DNA from: Gemmatimonadota bacterium
GTDB taxonomy: Bacteria > Gemmatimonadota > Gemmatimonadetes > Longimicrobiales > Gaopeijiaceae
Assembly (NCBI GenBank): GCA_003567615.1
Contig: PWZC01000313.1
Coordinates: 1-7,625 of the forward strand
Reading direction: 5' to 3'
Length of the DNA: 7,625 nt
Shown here in pieces: positions 6,151 through 7,625 of this stretch (position 1 is its first letter; every line of letters starts with the position of its first letter). The position numbers were made by a program, and so were the translations under genes. The notes beneath the pieces are model-generated. The model searched no databases. It had not been told where the DNA came from and saw only the letters and a program-made list of their open reading frames with translations.

Positions 6151-6519
6151 GTGAGCTACTTCAGCTACAAGCTCATTCACTACCTTGGAATCTTCCTTCT
6201 CATCGCCGTCGTCGGTTTGGCGCTGGGACGCCGGAGCGTTCTGGATGGAGAGGACCCGCTTCGGCGGCGGTGGAACGCCCTGCACGGCACGGCCCTCTTC
6301 ATCATCCTGCTCGGTGGCTTCGGTCTCATGGCCAGGATCGGTGTGGCCCACGGCGAGCCGTTCCCGGGATGGCTCTGGGTGAAATTCGGAATCTGGGCTC
6401 TACTGGCAGGGACGTTGCTCGCCGCACGGCGCTGGCCCTCCCGCTCGCTGGCGCTGGTGGGACTGATTCCGCTGCTGGCCGTCCTGGCAGGCTGGGTGGC
6501 CTTCCGGAAGCCCTTCTGA
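6151..6519 (+). CDS. Small four-helix membrane protein, SirB2-like
   Basis: A 122-residue integral membrane protein with four predicted helices at about 8-26, 43-63, 72-92 and 99-117, arginine-rich in the loops and ending in FRKPF. His10 (KLIHYLG) sits in helix 1 and His45 (NALHGTALF) at the start of helix 2. Helix 2 with the GWLWVKFGIWALLAGTLL segment resembles the pattern of SirB2-family proteins, whose biochemical role is not established; this is a by-eye match. The frame stays open far upstream, but that part is antisense to tRNA-Gln and is not credible coding sequence. GTG at 6151 places the first helix near the N-terminus and lies downstream of the promoter; GTG at 6139 is possible. The Shine-Dalgarno is poor (GGA 7 nt away). 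It runs against its neighbours and converges on ispE, leaving 71 bp with no clear terminator. Confidence 0.7.
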   Translation: MSYFSYKLIHYLGIFLLIAVVGLALGRRSVLDGEDPLRRRWNALHGTALFIILLGGFGLMARIGVAHGEPFPGWLWVKFGIWALLAGTLLAARRWPSRSLALVGLIPLLAVLAGWVAFRKPF

Positions 6520-6590
6520 GAATCGCTCGGGAGTTCCTTCGCCCCCGTGAGGGATCCCGTGGGTACCCCCCTGGGCTCAGCCGGTGGCCC

Positions 6591-7559
6591 TTACCCCGCA
6601 GCGGTCCGGGTAGGGATCACCCGGGCTTCCGGAAGGACAGCTCGGAGTTCCCGCCAGGCCCGATCCAGGTCCGACTCCGATTCAAAGACACCAAAGACCG
6701 CAGAGCCACTCCCGGAAAGGCGTGCCGGACGAGCTCCGAAGGTGTCCAGGGTCTGCCGGATCCCGAGGAGTTCGGGGTGAAGGCGCTCCAGTGCGGCTTC
6801 GAAATCGTTGCCTGACCGATCCATGACCTGGCTCCAGCCGTTCAGTTCCTCGGGCTCCAGCAGACGTCCGCCGGCCCAACCCAGCCCTTCGCGCTCCCGT
6901 TGCCCGGCGAGGGTCCGGTAGGCACGGGGGGTGGAGATCCGGAAGGGCGGAAGGGCCACGAGAACGGGACGCGACGGAAGTGGCGACAGGGGGAGAAGCC
7001 GGTCTCCCCGGCCCCAGCCCAGAGCCCGGGATTCGTCCAGGACGAAGAACGGGACATCGCTGCCCAGGGTCGAGCCGATCTCCACCAGGCGTCCGCGGCC
7101 CAGGGGGTTGCCGAATAGTTCGTCCAAACCGCGAAGGACGGCCGCGGCGTTGGATGATCCGCCGCCCAGTCCCGCTCCATGGGGGATGGCCTTGTGAAGT
7201 CGGATGCGCACACCGGGAAATTCAGTCGTCCCCTGCGAACCCATAACGTCGGCGTGCACTTCCAACCAACTCCGTGCGGCCCGGACGGCGAGGTTGTCTT
7301 CCGCTTCACCCAGGTCGCCCGGCGGGACCCCTGTCACCTCCAGCGAGACACCCTCGGAGGGAGAAAGCTGAATGGAGACGTCGTCGGCCAGATCCAAGGT
7401 CTGGAACTCCGTCTCGATCTGATGGAATCCATCCTCCTCCCGAGCCAGGATCCGCAGGACGAGGTTCACCTTGGCCCTGGCCTTTCCTTCCCAGCGGGGG
7501 AGATGGTCCGACTCCGATCCTCCCCGCGCCTCCCCCTGCCCCTCTACCTCTGCGTCCAT
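6591..7559 (-). CDS. ispE: 4-diphosphocytidyl-2-C-methyl-D-erythritol kinase
   Basis: A GHMP-superfamily kinase that phosphorylates the 2-hydroxyl of 4-diphosphocytidyl-methylerythritol in the non-mevalonate (MEP) isoprenoid pathway. The 322-residue protein shows AKVNLVL (29-35, Lys30 the conserved active-site lysine), the ATP-binding PHGAGLGGGSSNAA (126-139), catalytic Asp158 in LGSDVPFF and LSGSGSAVFGVF (281-292). It has about 24 extra polar residues before the conserved start. ATG at 7557-7559 is favoured over the adjacent TTG because GGAGGAG stands 6 nt upstream of it. The presence of ispE implies the organism uses the MEP pathway. It starts 14 nt after the stop of a possible upstream gene, suggesting it is not first in its operon. 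Confidence 0.95.
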   Translation of the reverse strand: MDAEVEGQGEARGGSESDHLPRWEGKARAKVNLVLRILAREEDGFHQIETEFQTLDLADDVSIQLSPSEGVSLEVTGVPPGDLGEAEDNLAVRAARSWLEVHADVMGSQGTTEFPGVRIRLHKAIPHGAGLGGGSSNAAAVLRGLDELFGNPLGRGRLVEIGSTLGSDVPFFVLDESRALGWGRGDRLLPLSPLPSRPVLVALPPFRISTPRAYRTLAGQREREGLGWAGGRLLEPEELNGWSQVMDRSGNDFEAALERLHPELLGIRQTLDTFGARPARLSGSGSAVFGVFESESDLDRAWRELRAVLPEARVIPTRTAAG

Positions 7560-7565
7560 CAAGAT

Positions 7566-7572
7566 CTCCTCC
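7566..7572 (-). promoter_or_regulatory. Strong ribosome binding site of ispE
   Basis: GGAGGAG on the minus strand, 6 nt before the ATG at 7559. It is the clearest Shine-Dalgarno in the window and decides the start in favour of ATG over the TTG one codon earlier. Confidence 0.8.
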
Positions 7573-7573
7573 G

Positions 7574-7625
7574 TCAGGTTTCCACTCGTTCCTCGGAGCG
7601 TCCGAGTTCCTGCCAGGACATTCCC
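7574..7625 (-). CDS. Possible C-terminal end of a gene upstream of ispE
   Basis: From the right edge one minus-strand frame stays open to a TGA at 7574-7576, giving ...GMSWQELGRSEERVET. It could be the tail of a preceding operon member, since the spacing to ispE (14 nt) fits. It could also be noncoding, because 16 codons are too few to judge. No family can be assigned. Confidence 0.3.
   Translation of the reverse strand, partial: GMSWQELGRSEERVET
7592..7606. repeat. Short perfect inverted repeat upstream of ispE
   Basis: CTCGGA-GCG-TCCGAG, a 6-bp stem with a 3-nt loop, 33 bp before the ispE start. No T tract follows on either strand, so it is not a standard terminator. If the upstream frame is coding, the repeat is inside its final codons. 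Confidence 0.4.

Noticed and set aside
6520..6590. Possible bidirectional terminator between the membrane protein gene and ispE
   Set aside because: Several GC palindromes are present (GGGATCCC, GGGTACCC), but there is no T tract on either strand and no long stem.

Overview
The window is GC-rich bacterial chromosomal DNA. Read right to left on the minus strand it carries a familiar housekeeping order: ispE, tRNA-Gln, prs, rplY (bL25/CTC), pth, ychF. These genes cover isoprenoid precursor synthesis, glutamine decoding, PRPP supply, 5S rRNA binding, peptidyl-tRNA recycling and a ribosome-associated P-loop NTPase. The phylum cannot be proven from the sequence. The long CTC-type bL25 and the secreted protein (cysteine pairs, helical repeat, beta-rich C-terminus) recall Gemmatimonadota-like bacteria; this is a weak inference.

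Layout. 1-163 is the N-terminus of YchF (minus, cut by the window edge). 164-430 is a divergent spacer with a good promoter for ychF. 431-1522 (plus) encodes a class II aldolase/adducin-family protein with an unrecognised N-terminal half. 1532-2194 is pth, 2163-2819 rplY and 2901-3869 prs, all minus and tightly packed; the only convincing promoter in this group lies just upstream of prs. 3947-5791 (minus) encodes a 614-residue, probably exported protein of unknown function. 5895-5965 is tRNA-Gln(UUG). 5966-6150 is a dense divergent regulatory region: a terminator-like hairpin, a tRNA promoter, two matched inverted repeats and an extended -10 promoter on the plus strand. 6151-6519 (plus) encodes a small four-helix membrane protein resembling SirB2. 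6591-7559 (minus) is ispE, with what may be the tail of another minus-strand gene at the right edge.

Three genes (the aldolase, the exported protein and the membrane protein) interrupt the otherwise conserved set, and two of them run against it. Regulation appears split to match: prs and ychF each have a promoter of the same form (TTGAC- at -35, TACCTT at -10), so ychF does not depend on readthrough from pth. I found no mobile element, CRISPR array, phage gene or clear defence system. The points most worth following are the tRNA-Gln upstream region, the aldolase fusion and the exported protein next to prs.
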